Shown here in pieces: positions 45,481 to 56,560 of a stretch of 64,000 nt of DNA. The position numbers were made by a program, and so were the translations under genes. The notes beneath the pieces were generated by a model that worked only from the letters and a program-made list of their open reading frames with translations, had not been told where the DNA came from and did no database searches. The stretch covers positions 24,698,501 through 24,762,500 of the forward strand of contig NC_134146.1 in assembly GCF_033958435.1 (NCBI RefSeq), in the 5' to 3' direction. The stretch is from Carettochelys insculpta. Lineage: Eukaryota; Chordata; Testudines; Carettochelyidae. Position 1 is the first letter of the stretch. Every line of letters begins with the position of its first letter.

Positions 45481-46018
45481 GAGGCATAAACGCTCTAATT
45501 CAAAATACCACAGTGTTCCACGGCATTGGCGTCCAACACGGCAGTGTCACCCTTGGCAGCAGCAGATTTTCAGACCTGTATGGCACCGTGGCACTGACAA
45601 GGGGGAGAGTCAGCCAGCAGCATAGGTGTGTTGAGAAGGCCTAGGGCCCTTGAAACACATTCATGCTGGCTTCCAGCAGCACTCTCACTCCATAAGATCA
45701 TAGTGGCTTTCCCATATAGGAAGACATTACTTTTATTTTTGGGAAGTGGAGGGGTCAAGTATACCGTCAGGTTATCGCTACATAGGGAACACTGGAAACT
45801 GTATTTTATTTGTCTGGAAGAGAAATCTGATTCCCAGGGAGGAGCACAGGACATTTTGAATCATGCACTTTGAGTTCTTTGCAGAAAAAAAGGCCTTTCC
45901 CACAAGATTAAGAAATGGAGAGTAGCATAAAATATGTGCAAGAAATCAAATGTGCTTAGATTTCAGAAGTGAAGTGTGTGCTGCTTGAGAAAGGTAAGAG
46001 AGTTGAGTCATACACCAG
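45481..46018. other. Non-coding, nothing recognised
   Basis: No repeat ends recognised. Confidence 0.5.
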
Positions 46019-46265
46019 AAGAATGTAAGAAAGACCATATTGAGCCAGCCCTGTGGTCCATCTAGCTAAGTAGCTTGTCTTCCAACAGTAGCTAGTGCCA
46101 GAAGCTTCAGGGGGAATGAACAGAACTGGGCAACTTTCTTGCAATCCCTTCCCTGTCATCCACTCCCAGTTTCTGGCAGTCAGATGTTTAGAGACGTTGG
46201 AGCATGGATTTGCATTCCTGGTCATCTTGGCTGATAGCCATTAATGGGCCTATCCTCCATGAAGT
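46019..46265 (+). repeat. CR1-like retroposon tail of 'GGTCCATCTAGC' type
   Basis: The order AAGAAAGACCATATTGAGCC, GTGGTCCATCTAGCTAAG, TTGTCTTCCAACAGTAGC, GGGGGAATGAACAGAAC, ATAGCCATTAATGGGCCTAT matches a repeat I know as abundant in turtle genomes. Family name (CR1- or L3-related) is not certain. Non-coding. Confidence 0.55.
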
Positions 46266-47279
46266 ATGCATGATTAGAGAAGAATATCTAGGAAATCAAT
46301 CAGGATCTTCTAGGGATATTTTCTGGAGCAAATCCAACATTCCAATATTCTGTTGCAATACAAGGATCTTCGGAGAAACAAGCCGTGTTGCCCACCTCTT
46401 CTTATCACATTGCACACAAAAAACAGAGAGAGGAATTTAGGGTAAAGGGAAAATCGAGATTGAATTGGGAGAGGAAACAAGAGATGTCAGTGCTGGAATA
46501 ACCACAGGTTGAGGAGAATACATGTCTTTATTTGCAATCTTCATTCCTTCTGCTTCTCTTCCTTATCTGCAGCTCCCACCCACTGTGCCCTGATTGATAG
46601 ATACTCAAGGCAGATGGAGAGGGGTTACAGGGCTGTGCTGTCTTGTGAGGACAGCACAATGGGACAAGGCACAAGGGTTGCAGCAGTGAAAATATAATCA
46701 TTTTTTGTAACGTGTTCTACGTTATCTCTTCAGGAATCAGTAGGCAAAAGGGTATTCCCATTAGTCACTCATCAGCTGTCCTTTATATTCCCCTTTGTTC
46801 AACAGTGTTATACTTGCGTTCAAAATGTTACAAAAAATTACCCAAAAGCGCAGATTTGTTATTTGTGATGGGAACTAATAAAATGTCATTAAATGTCATG
46901 TATGACTTGTGTGTATGTTTAGCAAGCCTGCCTGCTTCATTTTGGAATGAATGGTTCTGGCCTCATTTGTCACGCAGTCATTAATTACTTTCAATTAGTA
47001 GATTAACTCTAATAGAATGATAGCGCATAAATAACCAAATTCAGATTTCATGTAACTTTTCAAAAAGTAATGAAACAGTGCCATGGAATGGGAGAAGCAG
47101 ACCTTGGCTGGAGCAAGGTTAAAGGACCACTGAGGTAGAGTTCAATCTTCATGTTTCCACATGTGGTGACTATGGTGTTGGCCACAAGGCAGTACTTCCT
47201 GCCACTTTCAGCCACTTCCAGACCCGCCCGTTTCCAGGCTCTCTGTTAGTACTGAATTGAGAGAGACCAGCGGACAAAG
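46266..47279. other. Non-coding, nothing recognised
   Basis: The 90-codon frame at 46712-46984 lacks any supportable domain. Confidence 0.5.
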
Positions 47280-47640
47280 GTACGAAGAGTGTGAGGCAGG
47301 AAGCAGTGTAAAATGTATTAATGGCTGTGATTACGTATGATGTTGCCATAAAATAGGCTTAGGAGGAGGGCATTGTGACAAGAGAGATAGGCATGGCAGA
47401 AGGCATGGAGTGGTCTGTGATGGAGGAGGTGATTAGTAGAGACAATAGGGATGGCAGCAAAGGTAGCAGGAGGAGGAAGGTGGAGGGAACACCCCATAAA
47501 AGACAAGGCCACAGATGTAGGTAGGGGTTTGCATGATGTAAGTTCTGAAGGCAAGGATAATAAATTTAATGTGAATCATCATAGTAATGGAGAGCCAATG
47601 AAGCAACACAACAGGGATAAAGAGGTGGCATAATGGGTGA
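47280..47640 (-). repeat. Old L2/CR1-like LINE fragment
   Basis: AAGGATAATAAATTTAATGTG, ATGGAGAGCCAATGAAGC and AGAGGTGGCATAATGGG recall the AATGGGGAGCCAGTGGAG .. GTGACATGGG stretch of vertebrate L2-type LINEs. The preceding GGAGG/GATGG-rich part is less certain. Strand is tentative. Confidence 0.35.
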
Positions 47641-48426
47641 TAAAATGTGAATTGTTTGTTTAAACCAACATCAAGGAATGGCCTTTAGCTAAAACAGTAG
47701 TTCTGAGTACCCTTTATCCCGAAGAATCCAAATGAAGATTTGGATCTAAAACTTTTGAATGGTGTCTTATATTTTAATGGTCAAAATGGAATCCTAGGTC
47801 TGAACACCATGGGATGGGGAGATTGCAAATCTGACTGTTTGATTCATACATGTTGACTTGGAAGTCCTTTTCTAGTAACTTTTAGAAATTCCATTGCCGT
47901 TGTCTATTCCAGCAAACTTTTGACAGTTTCTTAACCCAATAACTGTGTAAGCTCAAGAAATAGTAAACTTCCATGCAAAATAGATGTTAACATGGCATGT
48001 CAGGTTGCCATATTTTTAAATGCCAATAGTCAAAATTTGTAATGGTAATTGCACTTGAATAGCACAAAATATTGTACTTGTCATGTTAATTAGTCTACTG
48101 CAATTTATTTCCAAATAATTACATTTTAGTTTACATCTCTGTGGATCTATCTGTTCCTTAAATGTAGGACCCATGGCTACATTCCTTTTTTTCCTGAAAA
48201 ATATTTTTTCTTAATTCTTTATGAAATCAACTTCTTTAATTATCAATCACACAGGCAGACAGGTGATTTCAAAAAGATTTCAAAGCTCTGTTTTACTACA
48301 AGGTTATGAATACATTTATGTTTTCATTAATTATGCTATGAAGTTCAAATGAAATGCAAAACATATCTCTAAAAATCTTGTTTGATGCTAATTAATACCT
48401 TTGGTCTATATTCCACTTTCCCCCAG
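47641..48426. other. AT-rich non-coding, nothing recognised
   Basis: Ends in the pyrimidine tract of the next candidate exon. Confidence 0.5.
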
Positions 48427-48543
48427 GTTACTCTGAAAGATGGGTGGAAAATGGTCAGAAAATTCCACTGCCTTATGCCAAAAAATCCTTTGACAGGATC
48501 TTCCAACGGGGGAGGAGCTTGAGGCTGAGCAGACGGCAAGAGG
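48427..48543 (+). other. Candidate exon 2 (117 bp), unrecognised
   Basis: Acceptor TATTCCACTTTCCCCCAG|GT and a weaker donor AAGAGG|GTATCA. In the phase set by candidate exon 1 it reads on as YSERWVENGQKIPLPYAKKS then FDRIFQRGRSLRLSRRQE with no stop, ending one base into a codon. The peptide is basic and rich in dibasic sites, and KKSFDRIFQRGR looks superficially like a prohormone cleavage context. This is only a resemblance. If the donor is not used, the frame continues to a stop at 48693-48695 through a hydrophobic stretch. Expression is unproven. Confidence 0.3.
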
Positions 48544-48978
48544 GTATCATGTGCCCCCTTTCTGTGCCTTCTACTACTTTTCTCTACACAGCCCATGTAT
48601 TATTAGCTTTGTTAGCTGCCATACTAACTCCCAGCATAGTTGCTCCCACAAGAAACTCTGTGTTTTCTCCCATGCTGCCCCTATGGCAGGAATAAATTCC
48701 CAGAACAGATGTGTCTTGCAAGCTCTCTCTCTTCTCCTCCCCATCCTTATCCTCAGCCTGATTTTTTGCAGGCAGAATTCAGTGACGGGAAATACATTTT
48801 TAAATGAAAAGAATCAATAGTATCTATTTCTACATAAAGTAATTGTACAGGAATAAGATTTAAAAAGATGTACACGTTCAATCGCCTCCACTGTGTGATC
48901 TATGACCACATGTCACCGGTCTTTTCTGGTCTATCATCTTTCCCGTATCAGGTTGCACATAGTTTGTCAGAGTATTTA
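48544..48978. other. Non-coding, nothing recognised
   Basis: Includes the possible read-through of the candidate exon to 48695. Confidence 0.45.
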
Positions 48979-49300
48979 GGCTGTGTCCACACTGAACCCT
49001 AGTGTCAACAGTTTGATGCAAATAAGCAGTCTCAGAAATGCAAAATGACAGCTCATTTGCATATTAACCTGGCTAATGAGCATATACATGAGGCTAATTT
49101 GCATTTTCACAGCAGATATCAAGCCGTGTAGACCTGGTTCTTCCTGCAAAAAGCCCCTTTGTTGGCAGCCCCTTATGTCTGATTTTTTTCATCTGACCTC
49201 CTGCCAGGCTGCCAGGCACCTCCACACTAAATCCAGCAGCTAAAATTATAACCCACAGCAGACAAGACTCTTCTGTGCTGCAGGGAGAGACTAAAAGAGA
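48979..49300 (+). mobile_element. MITE, left half only (GGCTGTGTCCACACTG end)
   Basis: Starts GGCTGTGTCCACACTGAACC after TTA, then repeats GCTCATTTGCATATTAACC / GGCTAATTTGCATTTTCAC and a second internal GTGTAGACCTGG near 49125. The right terminal repeat is absent, so the copy is truncated, with the end placed approximately. Confidence 0.55.
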
Positions 49301-49347
49301 TGAAGGCATACCATTTTTTGAGGCCCTCCTCAGTGATAGAGAGATGA

Positions 49348-49626
49348 GGGCTTATCTCCACTACTGGGAAGTCATTTCTGTGGCAGTTGATCCACCAGAG
49401 GTTGATTAACTGCTCTGGTAAAGACCTACTAAATCAAGATCACTCTCCCAACAGCTCCAGTATTCCACTGGAAAAAGAAGTGTAAAGAAAGTCAATGGGA
49501 GAGTTTATTCCATTGGCCCAGCACAGTGTAGACAGTGCAGTAAGTCAGCCTAAGGTACATCAGCTCCAGCTTTGTTGTTCAAGTAGCTGGAATTACCTAA
49601 CTTAAAGCCACTGTGTAGACCTGTCC
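49348..49626. mobile_element. MITE family with GGGCTTATCTCCAC end
   Basis: Left end GGGCTTATCTCCACTACTGG, right end CACTGTGTAGACCTGTCC. Flanks TGA and TGG fit a worn 3-bp duplication. The body (GTCATTTCTGTGGC, CTCTCCCAACAGCTCC, TGTAGACAGTGCAGTAAGTC, CAGCTCCAGCTTTGTTGTTC) matches a MITE type abundant in turtles. 279 bp. Confidence 0.6.
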
Positions 49627-50049
49627 TGGTGACATGTACACACATAATTCTGGCAAATGACTTGTACCCACATGTGGCAAAAGAAGGCAAATCCACATCC
49701 TCTGCTCTCTCCGAGGTCTTTGACAATCTGACCCATGGGAAAATTTCATCCTGACCATGCATGGTGGGTATAACAGGCTAGTGGCTCTGCCTTCCCTGGT
49801 GCTGCTATGGCTGCTGGTTGCAGGGTTTGGCAGTGAAGTTTTTGCTTTATTATTCCCCATGCATGTTCCATGGTAGCTGTGGAGGTTGTATGTGTTACTT
49901 AACTTCCCAGGTTCCTCAGTAATCTCCCTGGACTCTGTGGTAGATTACTAAGCAACTCAGGAAGCCGAGTAGCTCATACTGCTTCCTCAGTCACCTCAGA
50001 AACTACATGGGACTTATCAAATGTGTCTTTGTAAAGACACTTTTCCTCT
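49627..50049. other. Non-coding, nothing recognised
   Basis: No repeat ends or exon signature. Confidence 0.5.
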
Positions 50050-50400
50050 GAGTGGCTTGGGTTTGTGGCGGGATGGGGAAGGGAGGCACAGCATGGCTGC
50101 AACAGACCCAGGGGCTCCTCTGGGCAGGTGTGTGTGTATGTGTGGTGGTACGGGGGACTGGGGATTTGGCAGACATGGAGCTCCTCTGCTGAAGCACTTG
50201 GGGGTGCTCTAGGCTTTGGCCAGCCCAGAGCTCCTGCAGTTAAAGGATGTGGCACTTGGAACTACTCCAGCTTGGGAGTGGGGATGCTTGTGGCTCCAGC
50301 TGAGGTGGGTGAGAGCAAATGCTCTCAGGGCCCCAGCCATGGGAGGTCAGGTGGAAGGAGCAGAACCAGGAGCTAGCTCCCTCCAAAGGGAGGCTCTATC
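50050..50400. other. GC-rich, G-rich block, unclassified
   Basis: Contains a (GT)n-like piece (GGTGTGTGTGTATGTGTGG) and loosely repeated CAGGGGCTCCTCTG / GAGCTCCTGCAG motifs. Overlapping frames of 60-103 codons on both strands show no domain. It may be a fragment of an LTR-type repeat. Confidence 0.35.
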
Positions 50401-50810
50401 TGCTATCCATGTTCCTGACCACCTCTATGTCAATCAGTTAAACCCAGAACATGTGAGCAAAGAATAAATAGTAGCCAAGCACTCAAGAGAGAATGCTCAG
50501 TGCCACCTCAGAGCTCTAATGCTTCCGATCCTCTGGAGCTCTGAGACCCTCCTCCCCACAGAGCTGAAGACCTGAGCCCCTACCTTGCTCTAGGATGAAA
50601 CCCATCCCAAAGGCTCTCAAACTTCTGAAGATTTTTGTACCCAGCTTGGAGGGTGACTAAGTTTGGCCGTTCCTGTTTTACATGATCATAAGGGTCCACC
50701 TGGACTGATCCCTTTTCAGGATAGGGATTATAACAAATTTAGGATAATGATGCTATTTGCCATTTGTCTGCAAAGCATCAGACATTCCCATGATGCTGTG
50801 CAAACACATA
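50401..50810. other. Non-coding, nothing recognised
   Basis: No repeat ends recognised. Confidence 0.5.
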
Positions 50811-51194
50811 GGCTGTGTCTACGCTTGCATTCCTCTTTCAAAAGAGGTGTGCAAATGAGAGAAATTAAAAATGCAAAGGAGGTGCAGATTTGCATATCTG
50901 GCACCTCATTTGCATATTCTTATTTCAAAATAGCTTCTTTTGAAAGAAGAAAACCAGTGTAGAAGATGCTGTTTCGAAAGTAAACCCCATGTTCGAAATA
51001 ATCCTTCCCTTTTTTTATGGGATACTTTCGAAAGAGCAGCGTCTACATTGGTTTTCTTCTTTCCAAAGAAGCTATTTTCAAATAAGAATATGCAAATGAG
51101 GTGACCAATATACAAATCTGCACCTCATTTGCATTTTCGATTTCCCTCATTTGCAGACCTCTTTCAAAAGAGGAATGCAAGTGTAGACACAGCC
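50811..51194. mobile_element. MITE, 384 bp, GGCTGTGTCTACGC ends
   Basis: Ends GGCTGTGTCTACGCTTGCAT and GCAAGTGTAGACACAGCC. Flanks ATA and CTA differ at one position. The halves pair extensively (CCTCTTTCAAAAGAGG, GCACCTCATTTGCATATTC, AAATAGCTTCTTTTGAAAGA) around a centre near 51005. Two internal boxes (AGTGTAGAAGATG and CGTCTACATTGG) echo the terminal GTCTACA motif. Confidence 0.85.
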
Positions 51195-52480
51195 CTAGGG
51201 TGTCACTGAGATGAATTGTACCCATACTGTTCTTATTGGCATCATGCTCCCTTTAGCCTCTCTACAGTGGCTATCCATCCCACAGTCTGAGAACTTTGGG
51301 TAACAACAGAGAACGCCTCAATACTGAGATTAGCATTATTCTCCATGTGGAGTTTTTCCTTGAAAATCCACTGGCTGCTGTGAAAACCATACTGCACCTG
51401 CTCCCTGGCTTCCTCAGATGTCATCTACCATCCATGACCACCAAAGCATTCAAAGCCCCAGTTGCAGGGCTCTCACTCAGAAGAGTTTTAGCTGGCACAC
51501 AGAGAAGGGAGCATAGCATTCACCTATGCTCCCCTGTCTGCTATCTCTTGTGCTCTTTTTTGCTCCCTTGCAGCAGATGGGAGCATGTGGCATTTGTGCT
51601 GCCACAAGGGAAGGCAGTTCTTACCAATCAGCCTTCCGTGGGACCTAGGGTTTGGGGGGCTATGTAGCCTTCCCCCCAGCTGTTTTGTATATACTGCCCC
51701 TCTAATACATCCAAATTGCTTTTTCTGTGAGGCAGTGTGCTTTTCAGCAGTAGTTTTATCAAATTACATCCCCAACATGCAAGTAATTTAGAATTAGAGT
51801 TGGTCAACACTCAGAATTTCCATTCCTTGGGAAATGCTGACATTTTCAAAAATCTCTTTTTGTTTCAAGTCAGACAAACCACAAGAAATTCAAAATTTTC
51901 CAGGAAAATGAAACTTTATGGGGTAAAATGTTGGGGTCAATACAAGTTTTCACTTTGACATGGAAAACTGAAACCATTTTTCCCCTGGCTGTTTTAAGGT
52001 AGGTTTCCACAGAAAGATTCAATTTCGATTGTGTGGAATTTTCCAATGGAAAAAACATGCTGTCTGAGAAATTTTGACTAGTTTATTTAGGAATCTAAAC
52101 AAATCCAATTGACTTTCAGTGGAATTTAAGCTCCTGAATCATGTAGATACTTTTAAAAAAATTATTAAACTTACCCCATTCAATCTTTTAATAGATCGAA
52201 AAAAAATATCTGCTCCAAATTCCATATGCTATATGGGGTACTTTTTCTGGACAAACTGAGGATTTCTCTAAAGAAAAGTTTTGAGGGCTTTTTCTGCCAT
52301 GCTTTGAACCAGGTTCACATCAGAACAGCACTGATTTCACTGGTGTAAAATATGAGCAATGATGGCTCTTCGTTTATCTTCTTAAAGCTGGCCTGTAAAC
52401 ATGTACATTGAGTTCAATTAAAAAGGATCTCTAAACCAGGATACCTAAATTACTCATACACCCACAATTTGAAACCCAGT
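51195..52480. other. Non-coding, nothing recognised
   Basis: The 123-codon frame at 51296-51667 has no domain or splice support. Confidence 0.5.
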
Positions 52481-53108
52481 AGCTGCGTCTACACGTGCAC
52501 GCTACTTCGAAGTAGCAGCACCAACTTCGACGTTAGGCGGCGAGACGTCGAAGTCGCTAACCTCATGAGGAGATAGGAATAGCGCCCTACTTCGACGTTC
52601 AACGTCGAAGTAGGGACCGTGTAGACGATCCGCGTCCCACAACGTCGAAATTGCTGGGTCCTCCATGGCGGCCATCAGCTGGGGGGTTGAGAGATGCTCT
52701 CTCTCCAGCCCCTGCGGGGCTCTATGGTCACCATGGGCAGCAGCCCTTAGCCCAGGGCTTCTGGCTGCTTCTGCGGCAGCTGGGGATCTATGCTGCAGGC
52801 ACAGGGTCTGCAACCAGTTGTCAGCTCTGTGTATCTTGTGTTGTTTAGTGCAACTGTGTCTGGGAGGGGCCCTTTAAGGGAGCGGCTGGCTGTTGAGTCC
52901 GCCCTGTGACCCTGTCTGCAGCTGTGCCTGGCATCCCTATTTTGATGTGTGCTACTTTGACGTGTAGACGTTCCCTCGCTGCGCCTATTTCGATGTTGGG
53001 CTGAGCAAGGTCGAAGTTGAACATCGACGTTGCTGACCCTGGAGGACGTGTAGACGTTATTCATCGAAATAGACTATTTCGATGTTGGCTGCACGTGTAG
53101 ACATAGCC
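52481..53108 (-). mobile_element. MITE family B copy 3, 628 bp
   Basis: Opposite orientation to copies 1 and 2. In element sense the left end is GGCTATGTCTACACGTGCAG and the right end GTGCACGTGTAGACGCAGCT. The 54-bp length difference from copy 2 is accounted for by one deletion in the right arm between GAAGTT repeats (18 codons of the shadow frame). GCCGCCATGG is kept (ATG at 52666-52664 on minus). Flanks AGT and AGA match at two of three positions. Confidence 0.9.
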
Positions 53109-55949
53109 AGAGAGACAGGAGCACATATGCGAAGAGGACAGAAGTCCAACAAATAAAAAGAATTAATGGGTCAGGTTTATTTTTTATTGAATTACCAAAA
53201 TAATTAATGGAATGCTGGCATGTCATTACAATTTTGGAAACCATTTGCCTCAGATCCAGTAATGCTCTGAAACAAGGATACTGATTATGTGAGCAATTGT
53301 TTAGCATGTGTTTCTAAACTGGTTTATAATTACCAAATTAATCTCTCAAAGGTATTAAAAGCCTATTTGCACAATATGCATACAACTAAAAAGGAAGCAA
53401 AGCAGTGTACCTGCCTTGACACCAAACACGGCAATAGCAACTATTGGTTTGTGGGTAGCCTTTGTGGCTTTGGGAGCAAGTAAATATAAACAGCAGGAAA
53501 CACAAATATAGCAGCAATGCAATTGGAAGTTGTCAGGCAGCAGTATGGTGGCTTCAGGAGCTGAATTCTGCTTGAAATAAGCTTTGTCTCAGTATGCGTA
53601 AGAGGCTTTGGCACTGTATCAGACCTCTGGGGAAGCCACTCAGCAGGGTGGGGATTACTATAGTTTGTGCTTCCCAATTCACAGCAAACTTGCTTCCCCG
53701 TCATACCCAGCATTAACTCTCTGCATCCCTCTGTTGCTGCTTACTGTGTGGTTTTCTTTCAGCAAACAGACTGACAGATGCATGTTTGGGTTTAGCTGAA
53801 ACCCTTACCATACATGACCTAGTGAATGCAGAACACCTGAAATCTATGGCTAAAGACAAAAAGCACAGATATGGGTAATGTGCCAGGATGGAGAATTCTT
53901 CTGTAAAATGTATATGCTTTCCAGCAGGTCCTTTGGTGATTTACCTAAAATGCAAATGAATAATATCTGAATATAATAGCAGCTAAAGTTGTATGCCTCC
54001 AGCAACATAAAGTTATTCCTAATACATTTTCTGTTCAAACACATGGATTACAGTCCTTTTTTAAGGCTTGCTAAGGGTTAATTTTTCTTCGCTGTGGGAA
54101 TAATATGCATGGGGAGAAACTCCAGGGTTATTCCTAACACATGACTATCAAAGAGTCAGATTAGAGGGGGGGAGAGGGAAGGAAACTGCCTGTGCACTTC
54201 CTGTCTGTTAATGAAGCTGAGATTCCAGAAGTATTCAATATTTATTGTGGCTCATGAAGGAAATTGCCTGAGCACTCTTAGCAAGTAACTGTATACATGG
54301 CTGCTATATTAAATACCATTTTTCCAAGATCACTTTCCTTTCAGTTATGACAGATATCTAGAAAATGTTGTAGAAGGAGTATCCTGTTACAGAGCACAGC
54401 TAAGTGATCACCTATAAAAATACAGCTTTTAAAATTCACATCGCTAAAAGATAGTGAGAAATGTGAAGTGCACCAGTATGAAAGAAACAACAGCAATTGT
54501 TTTATAAGCACTGCTAAGGCAATAAAATGTGGATTCCTTATGTAGGTCCAAATGTAGCAGCTGGATTTGGCTTTATGAACCATGAAAAATAGTTCCCATC
54601 TGGAAACTGATGTCGAATAAAGATGCAACAGTAAGACTGCATCTTACACATAACATTTATACATTTTCAGATCTGTGCTGTAATATTATGGGAGGAAGGA
54701 GAAATGTGCAAATCAGAACATGCAGGCCAGCATTTTTGTGTTCTGTAATTGTGGGACCTCAGTGTTCGGGTATTCTTCTTTAGATGGTGTGATTGAAATC
54801 CTGGCTACCCTCAAATCAAAGGTAAAGCTCCCATTGTTTCAGCTGTCTCTGGTGAAAGCTGGAAACTAAAATTTAAGGTCCCCACAATTAAAAGAGCAAT
54901 TTTGAACACTTCACTTTGGTTGTTTCAGATTAAAGAAGATCATTTTCATAAGCTTCTCATGATTATGATGTTCTGTTGAAGCAATAAAAACAACAGCAAC
55001 AAAAGCCATAAAACCTCAGCAACCCAAACCTTATCTGTTAGATATTTGTGTACAGGATCTGCAAATCCATTGGTGATTAAATATTATATTTTCAAAGTGA
55101 CTTCAATCAGGTCTTCAAATTTGCACCTGCTGTTTTACATGTTCCCTGAACATGCAAAACCCACATTTATGTGCACAAATAAGATTGTGACAAGCCTGAC
55201 TATTCCACTTGCATGTTGACACAAATAAATTTGACTCCATATTACAATTCACTATTTTACAAGGGGTTTTGTGAAATTCACTATGCTCCAGAAATCAGTA
55301 TTATTACTTCAATAATATACATACATGGTACCTGTTAAAATTGTCATTAAGTTTGTAAAGCCGTAACTATATTTAAACAGAATAAAACCTTAAAGGACCA
55401 AATGACATTATGATCTTGGAAAGCAGACATTTTTCAGTTATACTTAAAAAATAGAATTTGGAAGTTGTAGAAATACACAGAGTTAATGTATTACAATGTG
55501 CCACTACACTGCAATTACCCTGCATTCAAAATCAGGCGACTGTATACACTTAACATAGGGAATATAAAGCACATATGTTAATTACATGCTATACTACAGA
55601 TGCAATACTGTTATGGTGTATTACAGATGGAACACTACTCACTAAATATGGGTTATCTGTTATGACCATAGGCTGTTTTCAACTTAGCCTTGCATGAATA
55701 AGACTGTAGGATCAACTTCTCATCTCATGCTTTCATAGGTTTACATACCCAAACCCTATACCTCCATCCCACTTCTTCAGTACAGTTGGACTTGCGCATA
55801 CTTGAAAAAGTGATTGAAGCACTAGATGCAGAAAGAATAATAGAGTCAGCTTAGATTTGGGAGAATGGAGGCCTAAACAGAGGACTCCTGAGTAAGAGCA
55901 GAGAAGTCGTATTTTGTCTGTGTTTTGCCCTGGTGTAACCACTGTAGGA
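53109..55949. other. AT-rich non-coding, nothing recognised
   Basis: No repeat ends. Frames of 90-95 codons on the minus strand have no supportable domain. Confidence 0.5.
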
Positions 55950-56440
55950 ATGCTCTGTTCTGTTCAGACATCCACAATTTAAGAAAGATGTTGCTAAATT
56001 GGAGGGGGTTCAGTGAAGAGCCACAGGAATGATTAAAGGAAAGGAAAACATGCCTGACAGTGGTAGGCTCAAGGCATTAATATATTTAGCTGACCACAGA
56101 GAAGGTTACGGATTGCTTGATTAGTCTGAGTACCAATATAGGAAACAAATATTTGAAAAGGGGCCCTTACATCTAGCAGACAAAGATATAAAAGCCTTAA
56201 TAGATGGAAGTTGAAATTAGAATCTTGAGGGCTGGAAATAAGGCACATATTTTTAACAAGGAGTAGTTAATAATAGGAGCCATTTGCTGAGTGTTGGGGT
56301 GAATAATCCATCAGTGGTAATTTTTAAAGCAAGTTTGATTTTTTTTCTAAATGGTATACTCTAGTTCAACCAAGAATTATTGGAGGGGTGGGGGCAGGTG
56401 GTTTGTGTCCTGTGTTATCAGCAGTTCATTCCACATCTGC
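55950..56440 (+). repeat. CR1 LINE 3' portion, turtle type
   Basis: Follows the CR1 3' order closely: AGAGCCACAGGAATGATTAA, GGAAAACATGCCTGACAG, GGAAACAAATATTTGAAAAG, CTAGCAGACAAAGATATAA, GGAAATAAGGCACATATTTT, GTAATTTTTAAAGCAAG, CTCTAGTTCAACCAAGAATTA, GTGTCCTGTGTTATC. Non-coding 5'-truncated copy. Confidence 0.9.
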
Positions 56441-56454
56441 ATAGTCTAGATCCT

Positions 56455-56560
56455 CACACAGAACCAAAGTTTAAGGCCAGAAGGTACTCTCAGGTCATCT
56501 AGTATCACCTCTTGTATATCACAGGCCACTAACACTACCGAGCATCCTCACACTAACCCC
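56455..56560 (-). repeat. CR1 LINE extreme 3' end, opposite strand
   Basis: TAAGGCCAGAAGGTACTCTC + AGGTCATCTAGTATCACCTC + TTGTATATCACAGGCCACTA is the reverse complement of the CR1 terminal stretch (GGCCTGTGTTATACAGGAGG .. CTTCTGGCC). It faces the + copy immediately upstream, tail to tail. Confidence 0.75.
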
